A stretch of DNA of 64,000 nucleotides from Alcanivorax sp. S6407 (GCF_023016115.1 NZ_JALKBH010000002.1:496001-560000), one strand, 5' to 3'. Positions 38,939 to 50,144 are shown, numbered from the stretch's first letter. Numbers and translations are program-made. The notes: a model not told the origin generated them from the letters alone.

Positions 38939-40057
38939 TTATTCACTTCTTGCGATGATGCCTTTCTCTTCATCTTCGCGCTGCTGCTTCACCTTGGCCC
39001 GCACCATCCGTTCCAGCTCGTCCACCAGGTCTTCCTTGGTGACGTGATGGCTTTTTTCGCCATTCAGGTACGAAAGATTGTTGGGGGTGCCGCCAGTCAG
39101 GCCCACATCAGCCTCACGGGCTTCGCCGGGGCCGTTGACCAGGCAGCCAATCACCGCCAGATCCACAGACTCATTGATGTCTTCCAGCCGCGCCTCCAGC
39201 TCGTTGACGGTCTTGATCACGTCAAAGTTCTGTCGCGAACAGCTGGGGCAGGCGATAATGTTCACGCCTTTCTTGCGCAGGTTAAGGCTCTTGAGAATAT
39301 CGAAGCCTACGCGCACTTCTTCCACCGGATCCGCCGCCAGGGAAATACGGATGGTATCGCCAATCCCTTCCATTAGCAGCGAACCCAGCGCCACTGCAGA
39401 TTTCACCGTACCGGAGCGGAACGTCCCCGCCTCGGTCACACCGAGATGAAGCGGCTGTTCAATCTGTTGCGAGAGTTTCCGGTAGGCCTGCAGGGTCATG
39501 AACACATTGGACGCCTTGACGCTGACCTTGAAGTCCTGAAAGTCATGGCGATCAAGAATATCCACATGGCGCAGGGCCGATTCCACCAGCGCATCGGAGG
39601 TAGGTTCGCCGTATTTGCGCTGCAGTTCCTTTTCCAGAGAACCGGCATTGACGCCGATGCGAATCGGAATGCCCTTGTCTTTCGCGCACTGGATCACCGC
39701 CTTGATGCGATCTTCGCGGCCGATGTTGCCGGGATTGATACGCAGGCAATCCACGCCCTTTTCGGCTACTGCCAGAGCGATCTTGTAGTCGTAGTGAATG
39801 TCCGCCACCAGCGGCACATCCACCCGTTTTCGAATCTCACCGAAGGCGTCTGCGGCCTCCATGCTGGGCACGGACACTCGCACAATATCCACACCGGCAT
39901 CCTGCAGACGCTGGATCTGGCCTACCGTGGCCGCCACATCACAGGTTTCGGTATTGGTCATGCTCTGTACGGAGATAGGCGCGTCACCGCCCACCGGCAC
40001 CTTGCCGACAAAGATCTGCCGGGTCTTGCGGCGCTCGATTTTGACTTCCGGTTCCAT
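38939..40057 (-). CDS. ispG: 4-hydroxy-3-methylbut-2-enyl-diphosphate synthase
   Basis: The 372-residue enzyme is the penultimate step of the MEP isoprenoid pathway. The N-terminal barrel ([20 protein letters not shown]) is followed by the 4Fe-4S domain with CPSCSRQN and the conserved [16 protein letters not shown]. It needs an Fe-S cluster, so it depends on the suf/isc genes found later in the window. It follows rodZ by 18 nt. Confidence 0.97.
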   Translation of the reverse strand: MEPEVKIERRKTRQIFVGKVPVGGDAPISVQSMTNTETCDVAATVGQIQRLQDAGVDIVRVSVPSMEAADAFGEIRKRVDVPLVADIHYDYKIALAVAEKGVDCLRINPGNIGREDRIKAVIQCAKDKGIPIRIGVNAGSLEKELQRKYGEPTSDALVESALRHVDILDRHDFQDFKVSVKASNVFMTLQAYRKLSQQIEQPLHLGVTEAGTFRSGTVKSAVALGSLLMEGIGDTIRISLAADPVEEVRVGFDILKSLNLRKKGVNIIACPSCSRQNFDVIKTVNELEARLEDINESVDLAVIGCLVNGPGEAREADVGLTGGTPNNLSYLNGEKSHHVTKEDLVDELERMVRAKVKQQREDEEKGIIARSE

Positions 40058-40075
40058 GGTATGTCTCGGTATTGA

Positions 40076-40954
40076 TCAGGGGAGCGTCAGATTGACAACT
40101 TTACCAGGCGAATCCGTCGGCAAGGTGACAGCCTCGCCATTCAGGAACAGCTCGCTGACTGCCGCAGCGTTACCGATCTTGAGGCTGAAAGGCGCCTTGC
40201 CATCTACCCGCAGGGTAGCACCGGCCGGCTTGACGCCCTGGCGCAGCACACGGCCATTGGCATCACGAATTTCCATCCAGCAGTCGGCGTTCAGATCCAT
40301 CACCAGACGGTCCTGCCCATTGCCTGCCAGCATATCGGGATCAATGGCAGGGGCCGCCTCTTCCACGGCAGGGGTGGGCTCTACCGGCTCTTGCTCTGCC
40401 TGGCCGGCTTCAGCCGTTTCAGCATCGTCCATGGCTCCAACCGTGTCTGCCATGGCTGATTCCGGACCCGCGTCATCAACCACCGCGGCGTCAGGCCCGG
40501 CAGTCGGATCCTGCTGACCGGCATCCTCTGACAGGGGCGCCAGCGGCGCGCCGTCCACAGCATCAGGCTCATCTTCACCCTGCGGCCAGAGCACCACTAC
40601 CGCAATGACTGCCACAATCAGGATCAGCAACCACACCACCGGCCTGGCCAGCAGGCCCCGACGGTTGGGCATGCTTGGCAATTCCAGCGGCTTGTCGAAA
40701 GCGTCTTCGTTGATCATTTGCTGGAACGTATTGGCCACTTCATCTGCGGGCAGTCCCAGCAGGCGAGCATAGTTCTTCAGGTAACCCTTGACGAAAGTCG
40801 CCTCGGGCAGACGCTCGTAATCATCTGCTTCCAGCGCCAGCAGATAGGTCTGGGACAGGTGCATACGCTTTGCCGCTTCTGCGGTTGTCCAGCCCATGGC
40901 CTCACGGGCCTTGCGGCAACGCTCGCCGGGCAACACGACCATCTTGTCACTCAT
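40076..40954 (-). CDS. rodZ: Cytoskeleton protein RodZ
   Basis: The 292-residue protein has an N-terminal cytoplasmic HTH that binds MreB (KAREAMGWTTAEAAKRMHLS, DYERLPEATFVKGYLKNYAR), one transmembrane helix (PVVWLLILIVAVIAVVVLW), an acidic Ala/Asp/Glu-rich periplasmic linker and a C-terminal DUF4115 beta domain (CWMEIRDANGRVLRQGVKPA). It maintains rod shape. The start at 40954 overlaps the pilF stop in ATGA. Confidence 0.95.
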   Translation of the reverse strand: MSDKMVVLPGERCRKAREAMGWTTAEAAKRMHLSQTYLLALEADDYERLPEATFVKGYLKNYARLLGLPADEVANTFQQMINEDAFDKPLELPSMPNRRGLLARPVVWLLILIVAVIAVVVLWPQGEDEPDAVDGAPLAPLSEDAGQQDPTAGPDAAVVDDAGPESAMADTVGAMDDAETAEAGQAEQEPVEPTPAVEEAAPAIDPDMLAGNGQDRLVMDLNADCWMEIRDANGRVLRQGVKPAGATLRVDGKAPFSLKIGNAAAVSELFLNGEAVTLPTDSPGKVVNLTLP

Positions 40955-41733
40955 TGTGCGCTCTCCCGTGCAGCTTTCCAGTCCTTCCACTCACTGTATT
41001 CTGGTGAGCGACGATAAAGGTTTTCCAGTGCCAGCTCATAGCTGGAGAGTTGATCCTTGAAGCCCAGGGTCGTTGCCAGCTTCGCTCCCAGCAGCAGGGA
41101 GCGGGCGCTTTGACGGTTACTGCGCTGAACATATTGCTGATAGTAGTCCCAGGCCAGTCGCGTGCGCTGTTCCTTGAAGTACAGGTCCGCCAGCTCCAGA
41201 TTCGGCACCACCGCCTGAGGATTCAGGCGCAGAGCCTTGATGAATGCCTTCTGGGCTTCCTCATCCCGTCCCAGCTCCCGGTAGCAGCGACCCATGTTTT
41301 CCCAGGCACTGCCACGGCCACTGTAGCTCGGATCATTGGCCGCCCGCTCAAAACGCTTGAGGGCAGCCTCATACTCGCCTTTTGAAAACAGTAAGGTGCC
41401 GTAGTTGTTCTGGGCTGGGGAGTAACTACGGTCCGCACTGACCGCCTTCTTGTAGTGCTCTTCTTCCAGGGCAGGATCCTGCTCGTACTTGTAGAGCAGC
41501 GCCATGGCGTTGTGCGCCACGGCACTGTCATCGTCAAGCTGGAGAGCTCGTGAGAAATGCCGGCGGGCTTCGGAAGGATTGCCCTGCTGAAGATACTGCA
41601 GACCGGCAGCCACCCGACTGGTGACGGCCTCATCGACTTTGACTTCCCGCTCACCGGATTCCACCGTCACACACCCGGTGGAGAGAAAGCCCGCAACCAG
41701 CAGGCCAAGAAAACCGCGAATAAGAGGATTCAT
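40951..41733 (-). CDS. pilF: Type IV pilus biogenesis TPR lipoprotein PilF/PilW
   Basis: The 260-residue protein has a lipoprotein signal (lipobox STGC, Cys21) and about six tetratricopeptide repeats (AAGLQYLQQGNPSEARRHFS, AWENMGRCYRELGRDEEAQK). PilF is the pilotin that helps the PilQ secretin assemble in the outer membrane. Position between rlmN and rodZ is the conserved pseudomonad arrangement; the start overlaps the rlmN stop by one base. Confidence 0.93.
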   Translation of the reverse strand: MNPLIRGFLGLLVAGFLSTGCVTVESGEREVKVDEAVTSRVAAGLQYLQQGNPSEARRHFSRALQLDDDSAVAHNAMALLYKYEQDPALEEEHYKKAVSADRSYSPAQNNYGTLLFSKGEYEAALKRFERAANDPSYSGRGSAWENMGRCYRELGRDEEAQKAFIKALRLNPQAVVPNLELADLYFKEQRTRLAWDYYQQYVQRSNRQSARSLLLGAKLATTLGFKDQLSSYELALENLYRRSPEYSEWKDWKAARESAQ

Positions 41734-42875
41734 TACGCTTGCGCTGTATTGTTATCCGTGTGTTCGGAGCGGTGAAAAATGGATTGTTTCCAGCGCTCAC
41801 TGCGCCGGGTCCGGTCCTGCACCTGCCCCACCAGCTGACCACAGGCGGCATCGATATCATCACCGCGCGTCGTCCTGACCGTAGTCAACAATCCATTGTC
41901 ATTCAGATACTTATGGAACTCCAGAATATCGCTCTTGCGTGAACGTTCATAGCCTGCATGCGGGAAGGGATTGAAAGGGATCAGATTCACCTTCACCGGC
42001 AGGCCGTTCAACAGCTTGACCAGCTGACGAGCGTGCTCCGGCTTATCGTTCACGTCCCGCAGCATCACATATTCCATGGTGATAGTGTTGTGCTTGTGGG
42101 AAATATTTTTGGTGTAACGCTTGCACGCCGCCATCAACTCTTTCAGCGGGTACTTGCGATTCAACGGCACCAGCTCGTTACGCAGCTCGTCGTTGGGAGC
42201 ATGCAAACTCACTGCCAGGGCCACATCCAGGTCCTGGCTGAGCTGGTCGATCTTCGGAATCACCCCGGAAGTAGAGAGGGTGATCCGCTTCTTGCCAATA
42301 CCGTAGCCCAGGTCATCTTTCATGATGCGCATGGCACTGAGCACGTTGTCATAGTTGAGCAGGGGCTCGCCCATGCCCATCATCACCACATTGGTGATCG
42401 GGTGCTCACCGAGATTGCGGCGCGGGCCAAAGGACCGGCTGGCCTGCCACACCTGGCCAATGATTTCGGCACTGGTCATATCCCGCTGGAAGCCCTGCTT
42501 GCCAGTGGAGCAAAAGCTGCAATCCACTGCACACCCCACCTGGGAGGACACACACAGGGTGCCGCGGCGGCCATCGGGAATAAAAACGGTTTCCACCGCA
42601 CCACCGTTATCCATTTCAAACACCCACTTGCGGGTGCCGTCACGGCTGATGCTCTCGTGGATCACTTCCGGGCCGCGAATTTCCGCCACCTCGGACAGTT
42701 TCTGGCGCAATGCCTTACCCACATCTGTCATTTGCTCGAACGAATCCGCCTGATGATGGTGGATCCATTTCAGCACCTGCTGGGCACGAAACTTCTTCTC
42801 TCCCATTTCCAGGAAGAAGGCTTCCATTTGCGGGCGATCGAGACCGAGCAGATTGACTTTCTGTTGGGCTGTCAT
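41733..42875 (-). CDS. rlmN: Dual-specificity 23S rRNA/tRNA adenine-C2 methyltransferase RlmN
   Basis: The 380-residue radical SAM enzyme carries the C-x3-C-x2-C cluster motif (CAVDCSFC) and [14 protein letters not shown]. It methylates A2503 of 23S rRNA and A37 of some tRNAs, using two extra cysteines. It needs a 4Fe-4S cluster. It lies 87 nt after ndk and is followed without gap by pilF. Confidence 0.97.
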   Translation of the reverse strand: MTAQQKVNLLGLDRPQMEAFFLEMGEKKFRAQQVLKWIHHHQADSFEQMTDVGKALRQKLSEVAEIRGPEVIHESISRDGTRKWVFEMDNGGAVETVFIPDGRRGTLCVSSQVGCAVDCSFCSTGKQGFQRDMTSAEIIGQVWQASRSFGPRRNLGEHPITNVVMMGMGEPLLNYDNVLSAMRIMKDDLGYGIGKKRITLSTSGVIPKIDQLSQDLDVALAVSLHAPNDELRNELVPLNRKYPLKELMAACKRYTKNISHKHNTITMEYVMLRDVNDKPEHARQLVKLLNGLPVKVNLIPFNPFPHAGYERSRKSDILEFHKYLNDNGLLTTVRTTRGDDIDAACGQLVGQVQDRTRRSERWKQSIFHRSEHTDNNTAQA

Positions 42876-42962
42876 GGCATTTCTCCAGTAGGAAACACGG
42901 TTTCCTGATAAACGCCAGCCACGACCAAAGGCCGTGGCTGGAGGTTGCTCACTCGCTGAAAC

Positions 42963-43394
42963 TTAGCGAGTGCGCGGGCACAGTTCTTCGTCAGAGAAGA
43001 AGTAGGCCACTTCACGGGCCGCAGACTCGGTGGAGTCAGAGCCGTGTACCGCGTTCTCGTCAATGGTTTGAGCGAAATCGGCACGAATGGTTCCAGCTTC
43101 CGCTTCCGCCGGGTTGGTAGCACCCATCAGGTCACGGTTCTTGGCCACGGCGCCTTCGCCTTCCAGAACCTGGACAACGACAGGACCGCTGGTCATGAAG
43201 GACACCAGATCCTTGAAGAAAGGACGCTCTTTGTGCTCGGCGTAGAAACCGCCAGCCTGCTCGTCGCTCAGGTGTACCATCTTCATGGCAACTACTTTCA
43301 GGTCAGCCTTTTCGAAACGGGCAACGATGTCACCGATTACGTTCTTGGCCACGGCATCAGGCTTGATGATAGAGAGGGTGCGCTCAACAGCCAT
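42963..43394 (-). CDS. ndk: Nucleoside diphosphate kinase
   Basis: The 143-residue enzyme exchanges gamma-phosphates between NTPs and NDPs. It has the expected [16 protein letters not shown] start, [16 protein letters not shown], the [11 protein letters not shown] segment and the phospho-histidine in [11 protein letters not shown] 43394 is chosen by family length. It is the first gene of the long leftward run towards der, and is divergent from the suf operon. Confidence 0.98.
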   Translation of the reverse strand: MAVERTLSIIKPDAVAKNVIGDIVARFEKADLKVVAMKMVHLSDEQAGGFYAEHKERPFFKDLVSFMTSGPVVVQVLEGEGAVAKNRDLMGATNPAEAEAGTIRADFAQTIDENAVHGSDSTESAAREVAYFFSDEELCPRTR

Positions 43395-43702
43395 CAGTCT
43401 GTTCACTCCAGATTTGCGTTAAATGGTCCTCGGAAACCCAAACGGTTCCCCGGGGCAATGACAGGGGCGATCGGCAGACTGGCAAAGCAGCCCACGCAGC
43501 AACCCCCTGGAACCGGCGGATTATACGCAAGAGAGGCGAATTATGATACCGTTGCCGCCCCGTCGGACACGCACCGCCCCGCCGTCACCGGAAGCCGGCC
43601 TTTCTGCCCCGGCCCCTATTCGACAGCGCCCGCGAAAGGCGTATAATACCCGACTAAATTACTCTGGTATTTCCCATTACCCTGGACCGCAGGCGCTGAT
43701 CT
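43395..43702. other. 308-bp divergent region between ndk and sufB
   Basis: Contains no gene. The suf promoter with an IscR box lies at its right end (43642-43670). The ndk promoter must also lie here but was not pinned down. Confidence 0.65.
43642..43670 (+). promoter_or_regulatory. suf promoter -10 overlapped by an IscR type 1 box
   Basis: A perfect TATAAT (43642-43647) overlaps a 25-bp site (43646-43670) that agrees at 23 of 25 positions with the IscR type 1 consensus as I recall it: ATA-CCC-GACT-AAATT-ACTC-TGG-TAT. The -35 (near TTCGAC, 43619-43624) is weak. IscR with a cluster would block the -10. The site is 33 bp before the sufB ATG. Confidence 0.8.
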
Positions 43703-45142
<1,440 letters not shown>

Positions 45143-45220
45143 GCGGGCCAAGAGGCCTAAAGAGTTAAGCCCGAACATGACATTTACGCTGCGGGTTAGC
45201 TGATCGCAGGGGCCATGACA

Positions 45221-45300
45221 GTCGCGAGTGACGAGTCACGAGTTTCGAAGAGCAAAACCGGTTTTGCCTTTCGCTCCTCGTAACTCGTCACTCGAAACTC
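45221..45300. repeat. ACTCG-family hairpin repeat, copy 2, inside the suf operon
   Basis: The left arm (GAGTGACGAGTCACGAGTTT, then CGAAGAGCAAAACC) is followed without a loop by GGTTTTGCCTTTCGCTCCTC, then GTAACTCGTCACTC. The centre CAAAACCGGTTTTG is a perfect palindrome. It would form a long hairpin in the sufBC mRNA. It lacks a U-run. Confidence 0.75.
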
Positions 45301-45381
45301 AGCACTTCGCCCTGCCGCAACCTGTGACACATTGATAAACCGGTGCCGGACTCCCGGCCCAATCGAAAGGCGCATCAAAAC

Positions 45382-46137
45382 ATGCTGGAAATTCGTGATC
45401 TTCAAGCCTCCGTGGCGGACAAGCCGATTCTCAAGGGCCTGAACCTGACCGTTAACCCGGGCGAGGTGCACGCCATCATGGGCCCCAATGGCTCCGGCAA
45501 ATCCACCCTGGCCAACGTACTGTCCGGCCGTGACAACTACGAGATCACTGGCGGTGAAGCCCTGTTTGAGGGCCAGAGCCTGGCCGAGATGGAACCGGAA
45601 GAGCGCGCCCAGGCGGGCCTGTTCCTGGCGTTCCAGTACCCGGTAGAGATCCCCGGGGTATCCAACATGGAATTCCTCAAGGCCGCATTGGAATCCGTAC
45701 GTGGCGCCCAGGGCAAGGAAGAATGGGATTCCGTGACCCTGCTGCGCAAGGCTCGCGAAGCCTGCAAGCAGGTCAATCTGGATGCCAGCTTCCTCAAGCG
45801 TGGCGTTAACGAAGGTTTCTCCGGTGGCGAGAAGAAGCGCAACGAAATCATGCAGATGATGTTGATGGAGCCCAAGCTGGCGCTGCTGGACGAAACTGAC
45901 TCCGGCCTCGACATCGATGCCCTGCAGGTAGTCGCCAAGGGCGTCAACTCCCTGCGCAGCCCGGAGCGCGGCATTGTGCTGGTAACGCACTACCAGCGCC
46001 TGCTGGACTACATCGTGCCTGACTTCGTGCACGTGCTGTACAACGGCCAGATCATCAAGTCCGGCGGCAAGGAACTGGCCCTGGAACTGGAACAGAAAGG
46101 TTACGGCTGGCTCACCGGCGAGGAAGAGTCTGCATGA
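45382..46137 (+). CDS. sufC: Fe-S assembly ATPase SufC
   Basis: The 251-residue ABC-type ATPase has Walker A GPNGSGKST, the signature FSGGEKKRNEI and Walker B LALLDETDSGLD. It drives conformational change in SufBC2D. ATG 45382 (MLEIRDLQAS) is chosen by family alignment. Its stop overlaps the sufD start (ATGA). Confidence 0.97.
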   Translation: MLEIRDLQASVADKPILKGLNLTVNPGEVHAIMGPNGSGKSTLANVLSGRDNYEITGGEALFEGQSLAEMEPEERAQAGLFLAFQYPVEIPGVSNMEFLKAALESVRGAQGKEEWDSVTLLRKAREACKQVNLDASFLKRGVNEGFSGGEKKRNEIMQMMLMEPKLALLDETDSGLDIDALQVVAKGVNSLRSPERGIVLVTHYQRLLDYIVPDFVHVLYNGQIIKSGGKELALELEQKGYGWLTGEEESA

Positions 46138-47357
46138 GTCTTACCCCTTCCTCTTTGGCACTGGACCTGAAAACCCAGACCCTGGCCAGCGCCCGGCGCC
46201 TGGCCGGGGACAGCGCAGACCTGGGCGAACTGGAAGCTGTCAGCTTTCCAGAGCGCAAGACCGAGCGCTGGAAATACACCTCACTGCAGGCCCTGGCTGA
46301 CGGCCACATGAATGCTGTCGCGAACGGTGAGCTGAGCCAGCCCCTGCCGGCACTGAGTGAATTCGTGGTGACCATTACCAACGGCACCCTCACCGGCAGC
46401 ACCCTGCCAGACGGCGTCAGCCTGAAGCAGGACAGCCCGACCGTGAATGGCCTGGAAACCCCGTTTGCCGTTTACAACAGTGCCGTGGCCCAGCCGGTGG
46501 TGCTGGAAGTGGCCGCCAATACCCGGATCGAGCAGCCGGTTCACGTGCAGATCCAGTCTGCCAGCGATGCGCCGGCGCACTGCAACCCACGCGTGATCGT
46601 CAAGCTCAACACCGGCGCCGAAGCCACTGTCATCGAGCACTACCATGCTGAAGGCCAGGCCCTGACCAACGCCGTCACCGCGCTGATCACCGCCGACAAC
46701 GCCAAACTGACCCACTACCGCCTGCAGGGCGAACAGGCCTCCTCCCTGTTCATCGGCACCCTGGTGATTGACCAGCAGGGCGTCAGCACCGTGGACAGCT
46801 ACCAGCTGATGACCGGCAACCGCCTGCGTCGTAACGACGTCCATGCGCTGGTCAGCAAGAGCGGCGCCGAGCTGAACATGAAAGGTATCTTCGTGGTGCG
46901 CGACAAGAGCCATGTGGACAACCAGATCTGCGTGGAACACTCGGTGCCCAACTGCGAATCCGACCAGAACTTCAAGGGTCTGGCCGGGGAAAGCGGCAAG
47001 GCAGTATTCAACGGGCGCATCCATATTCATCCGGGCGCCAGTGGCACCAATGCCGAGCTGTCCAACAAGAACCTGCTGCTCAACGCCGGTGCGGAGATCA
47101 ACACCAAGCCGGAACTGGAGATCTACAACGACGACGTGAAATGTGCCCACGGCACCACCGTCGGCCAACTGGATCCCATCCAGCAGTTCTACCTGCAGTC
47201 CCGTGGCATTCCGGCGGCAGAAGCCAAGCGCATGCTGAGCCTCGGTTTTGTCAACGAGCTGCTGATGTCCCTGCCCCACGAGAAGGTAGCGGAATGGGCG
47301 ACGCCGTGGCTGGAAGCTGAGCTGGTACACGCCCGCCCGGCGGGAGACGCAGCCTGA
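46134..47357 (+). CDS. sufD: Fe-S cluster assembly protein SufD
   Basis: The 407-residue protein resembles SufB in its beta-helix core (SGAELNMKGIFVVRDKSHVD, NQICVEHSVPNCESDQNFKG, FNGRIHIHPGASGTNAELSN) and ends with the SufD-type segment MLSLGFVNELLMSLPHE. It partners SufB in the scaffold. It overlaps sufC and sufS by a few bases, showing translational coupling. Confidence 0.96.
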   Translation: MSLTPSSLALDLKTQTLASARRLAGDSADLGELEAVSFPERKTERWKYTSLQALADGHMNAVANGELSQPLPALSEFVVTITNGTLTGSTLPDGVSLKQDSPTVNGLETPFAVYNSAVAQPVVLEVAANTRIEQPVHVQIQSASDAPAHCNPRVIVKLNTGAEATVIEHYHAEGQALTNAVTALITADNAKLTHYRLQGEQASSLFIGTLVIDQQGVSTVDSYQLMTGNRLRRNDVHALVSKSGAELNMKGIFVVRDKSHVDNQICVEHSVPNCESDQNFKGLAGESGKAVFNGRIHIHPGASGTNAELSNKNLLLNAGAEINTKPELEIYNDDVKCAHGTTVGQLDPIQQFYLQSRGIPAAEAKRMLSLGFVNELLMSLPHEKVAEWATPWLEAELVHARPAGDAA

Positions 47358-48580
47358 TGACTGCGAAGGCACTGGACATCAACGCCCTGCGCGCCCAGTT
47401 CCCGATTCTGGACCAGCAGGTCAATGGCAAGCCTCTGGTCTATCTGGACAACGGTGCCACCACCCAGAAGCCGATGGCGGTGCTGGATGCCCTGCAGAAC
47501 TACTATCGTGGCGTGAACTCCAATGTCCATCGTGGTGCTCACTATCTGAGTGACGAAGCCACCGGCCAGTTCGAAGGGGCCCGCCAGACCGTGGCAGACT
47601 TCCTCAACGCCAGCCGCGAAGAAATCCTGTGGACCAAGGGCACCACCGAATCCATCAATATCGTCGCCCAGTGCGTGGCCCGTGAGCAGCTGCAACCCGG
47701 TGATGAAGTCCTGATCAGCACCAGTGAACACCACGCCAACATCGTGCCCTGGCAGCAGGCTTGTCTGGCTAAAGGCGCCACCCTGAAAGTGATCCCGCTA
47801 CGCGACGATTGCAGCCTGGATATGGAGGCGTTCGATCAGCTGCTCAGCGAAAAGACCAAGATCTTTGCCATCGGCCATGCCAGCAACGCCCTCGGCACCC
47901 TGAACCCGGTGAAAGAGATGGTGGCCAGGGCCAAAGCCATGGGTGCGATCACGCTGGTGGACGGCGCCCAGGCCGTGGCCCACTTCCCGGTGGACGTGCA
48001 GGATCTGGGCGTGGACTTCTATGCCTTCTCCGGCCACAAGCTGTTCGGCCCTACGGGCATCGGCGTGCTGTACGGCCGCCGCGACCTGCTGGAAGCCATG
48101 CCGCCCTACCAGACCGGCGGCGAGATGATCGAGGTGGTTACCTTCGAGAAGAGCACCTGGAATCAGCTGCCCTACAAATTCGAGGCTGGCACCCCGAATA
48201 TCGCCGGCGCCATCGGCCTGGCTGCTGCCATCACCTGGCTCAACAACCAGGATCGCGCGGCGCTGGAAGCCCATGAAAATGCGCTATTGGCCCACGCCAC
48301 CGAACAGGCCCAGGCTTTCGACGGCTTGAAAATCATCGGCACCGCCGCCAGTAAAGTGAGTGTGCTGTCGTTCCTGCTGGACGGCGGTCACCCGGCGGAT
48401 GTGGGCATGCTGCTGGACAAGCAGGGCGTGGCGGTACGCACCGGCCATCACTGCACCATGCCGCTGATGGACACCCTCGGCATCCCCGGCACTGTGCGCG
48501 CCTCGTTCTCGATTTATAATACCCTTGATGAAGTGGATCGCCTGTTCCAGGCGCTGCAGAAAGTAAAAACGTTCCTGTAG
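47357..48580 (+). CDS. sufS: Cysteine desulfurase SufS
   Basis: The 407-residue PLP enzyme supplies sulfur for the SUF scaffold. It shows VYLDNGATTQKPMAVLDAL at the start, the lysine that holds PLP in FSGHKLFGPTGIGVLYG, and the persulfide cysteine in RTGHHCTMPLM, the group II (SufS-type) context. It starts on the sufD stop codon (TGATG). A second, group I desulfurase (iscS) lies 2.3 kb further on. Confidence 0.97.
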   Translation: MTAKALDINALRAQFPILDQQVNGKPLVYLDNGATTQKPMAVLDALQNYYRGVNSNVHRGAHYLSDEATGQFEGARQTVADFLNASREEILWTKGTTESINIVAQCVAREQLQPGDEVLISTSEHHANIVPWQQACLAKGATLKVIPLRDDCSLDMEAFDQLLSEKTKIFAIGHASNALGTLNPVKEMVARAKAMGAITLVDGAQAVAHFPVDVQDLGVDFYAFSGHKLFGPTGIGVLYGRRDLLEAMPPYQTGGEMIEVVTFEKSTWNQLPYKFEAGTPNIAGAIGLAAAITWLNNQDRAALEAHENALLAHATEQAQAFDGLKIIGTAASKVSVLSFLLDGGHPADVGMLLDKQGVAVRTGHHCTMPLMDTLGIPGTVRASFSIYNTLDEVDRLFQALQKVKTFL

Positions 48581-48617
48581 CGCCGGACGGCCGGAGCACG
48601 ATCCCACATTGGTTTTC

Positions 48618-48650
48618 AGCGTCAAGCGTCAGGCATCAAGCCTCTGGCGT
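48618..48650. repeat. GACGCC-family repeat, single arm
   Basis: AGCGTCAAGCGTCAGGCATC, then AAGCCTCTGGCGT: the right-hand arm type of the hairpin family, with no clear left arm. Lies between sufS and the A-type carrier gene. Confidence 0.6.
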
Positions 48651-48668
48651 TTTGGCAAGGTAGGTAAT

Positions 48669-49028
48669 ATGACGGTTCAGACTTTTACTCCCGGTCAGAT
48701 CACCATTCACCTGACCGAAGCAGCCAACAAACAGGCGCTGCGTGAAATCGCCCGCGCCCATGCCGCCGGCATCCGTCTGGATCTGGATGAATCCGGTTGT
48801 TCCGGCTTCATGTATGTACTGGATTTCGTGGAAGAGGCGAAAGACGGCGACAAGCTGTTCGTCATCGACGGCGTGAATCTGTACGTGCCGGAAAAGTGGC
48901 TGCCCATGCTCAACGGCCTGGTGATCGACTACGTCACCGAAGGCGTCAACAGCCTGTTCAAGTTCCGCAACCCCAACGCCACCGGCGAATGCGGCTGCGG
49001 CGAGAGCTTTACCGTAGAAGAGGTATAA
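48669..49028 (+). CDS. A-type Fe-S carrier protein (SufA/ErpA/IscA-like)
   Basis: The 119-residue protein has the A-type fold with three conserved cysteines: Cys44 (SGCSGFMYVLDF), Cys108 and Cys110 (GECGCGESF). It carries or transfers clusters to targets. ATG 48669 follows AAGGTAGGTAAT. Position between sufS and sufT makes it the operon's SufA equivalent; the sequence alone does not separate SufA from ErpA. Confidence 0.93.
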   Translation: MTVQTFTPGQITIHLTEAANKQALREIARAHAAGIRLDLDESGCSGFMYVLDFVEEAKDGDKLFVIDGVNLYVPEKWLPMLNGLVIDYVTEGVNSLFKFRNPNATGECGCGESFTVEEV

Positions 49029-49029
49029 C

Positions 49030-49572
49030 TTGGCAGAGCAAAGAACGGTTGTCGTCTCCCGTGATGTCCCGGCCCGCAAGGTGCCGGACGGCACCCGTAT
49101 TACCATCCCCAAGAACAGCTTCGTGAACCTGCGCCAGGCCCTGGGTGGCACCTACACGGTGACCATTAACGGCAACATGGCCCGTATTGATGGCACCGAC
49201 GCCGATGCCATTGGGCAGGAGCCGCTGGAGCTGAACTTTGCCCCCGCCAATGAAGACGGCAGCGTGCGCCAGGACGATCTGGAGAACACCCTGCAGACCA
49301 TCTTCGATCCGGAAATCCCGGTGAGCATCAAGGAACTGGGGCTGGTTTATGGCTGTGACGTGATCCGCCGTGACGACCAGAACGTGGTCCAGGTACGCAT
49401 GACCCTCACCGCCCCCAACTGCGGCATGGGCCCGGTACTGGTGGGTGACGTTGAAGATCGTCTCGGCAAGGTCCCCAACGTGGACAAGGTGGAAGTGGCC
49501 CTGGTGTTCGATCCGCCCTGGAGCCGCGACATGATCAGCGAAGAAGCCCAGCTCGAACTGGGAATGTTTTAA
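49030..49572 (+). CDS. sufT: SufT-family Fe-S maturation protein (DUF59), TTG start
   Basis: The 180-residue protein has an N-terminal beta part (VPDGTRITIPKNSFVNLRQA) and a C-terminal MIP18/DUF59 domain (LENTLQTIFDPEIPVSIKEL, LTAPNCGMGPVLVGDVEDRL). SufT helps maturation of 4Fe-4S proteins. It starts at TTG 49030, 6 nt after AGAGG and one base after the previous stop; the next in-frame ATG would remove conserved sequence. Confidence 0.93.
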   Translation: MAEQRTVVVSRDVPARKVPDGTRITIPKNSFVNLRQALGGTYTVTINGNMARIDGTDADAIGQEPLELNFAPANEDGSVRQDDLENTLQTIFDPEIPVSIKELGLVYGCDVIRRDDQNVVQVRMTLTAPNCGMGPVLVGDVEDRLGKVPNVDKVEVALVFDPPWSRDMISEEAQLELGMF

Positions 49573-49575
49573 TTT

Positions 49576-49656
49576 CCGCCGGACGCCCGACGCCAAACGC
49601 CAGACGGGGAAAACCGCCATCGGTTTAGCGTCAGGCATCAGGCGTCCAGCGTCAGG
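49576..49656. repeat. GACGCC-family hairpin repeat, copy 5, inside the suf operon
   Basis: The left arm CGCCGGACGCCCGACGCCAA, then ACGCCAGACGG, and the right arm TTTAGCGTCAGGCATCAGGC, then GTCCAGCGTCAGG are inverted degenerate arms around an AAAACCGCCATCGG centre. Lies between sufT and sufE. Confidence 0.75.
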
Positions 49657-49673
49657 CCACGGAGTTCAACGAC

Positions 49674-50123
49674 GTGCAATTTGATATTCGCAGCATCAAG
49701 CTCGGCCAGGATGTGACTGCCGGGGACATTGCCGAGGATCTGGAATTTCTGGATGACTGGGAAGAGCGTTACCGCTACATCATTGATCTGGGCAAACAGC
49801 TGCCCGGCCTGCCCGATGAGCTGAAGACCGAAGACCGCTTCGTGCGTGGCTGCCAAAGCCAGGTGTGGCTGGAAACGGACTATGACGCGGATGCCAACAC
49901 CCTCTATCTGGCCGTGGATTCCGATGCACTGATCGTGAAGGGCCTGGCCGCCATCGTGCTGTCTGCGCTGAACCAGCAATCCCCGCAGGCCATCCATGAC
50001 TACGACATGGACGGCTTCTTCGAGCGTATTGATCTGCTCAGCCACCTCAGCCCCACCCGCGGCAACGGCCTGCGCGCCATGGTCGCCAAGATCAAGCATC
50101 AGGCCGAACAGCTGGTCGCCTGA
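49674..50123 (+). CDS. sufE: Sulfur acceptor protein SufE, GTG start
   Basis: The 149-residue protein takes persulfide sulfur from SufS on Cys60 (FVRGCQSQVWL). It shows the usual DDWEERYRYIIDLGKQLPGL and the C-terminal SPTRGNGLRAMVAKIK. GTG 49674 follows GGAG by 9 nt. It is the last gene of the suf operon. Confidence 0.96.
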   Translation: MQFDIRSIKLGQDVTAGDIAEDLEFLDDWEERYRYIIDLGKQLPGLPDELKTEDRFVRGCQSQVWLETDYDADANTLYLAVDSDALIVKGLAAIVLSALNQQSPQAIHDYDMDGFFERIDLLSHLSPTRGNGLRAMVAKIKHQAEQLVA

Positions 50124-50144
50124 GGCCGTTTCTCTGGCGGCCGC

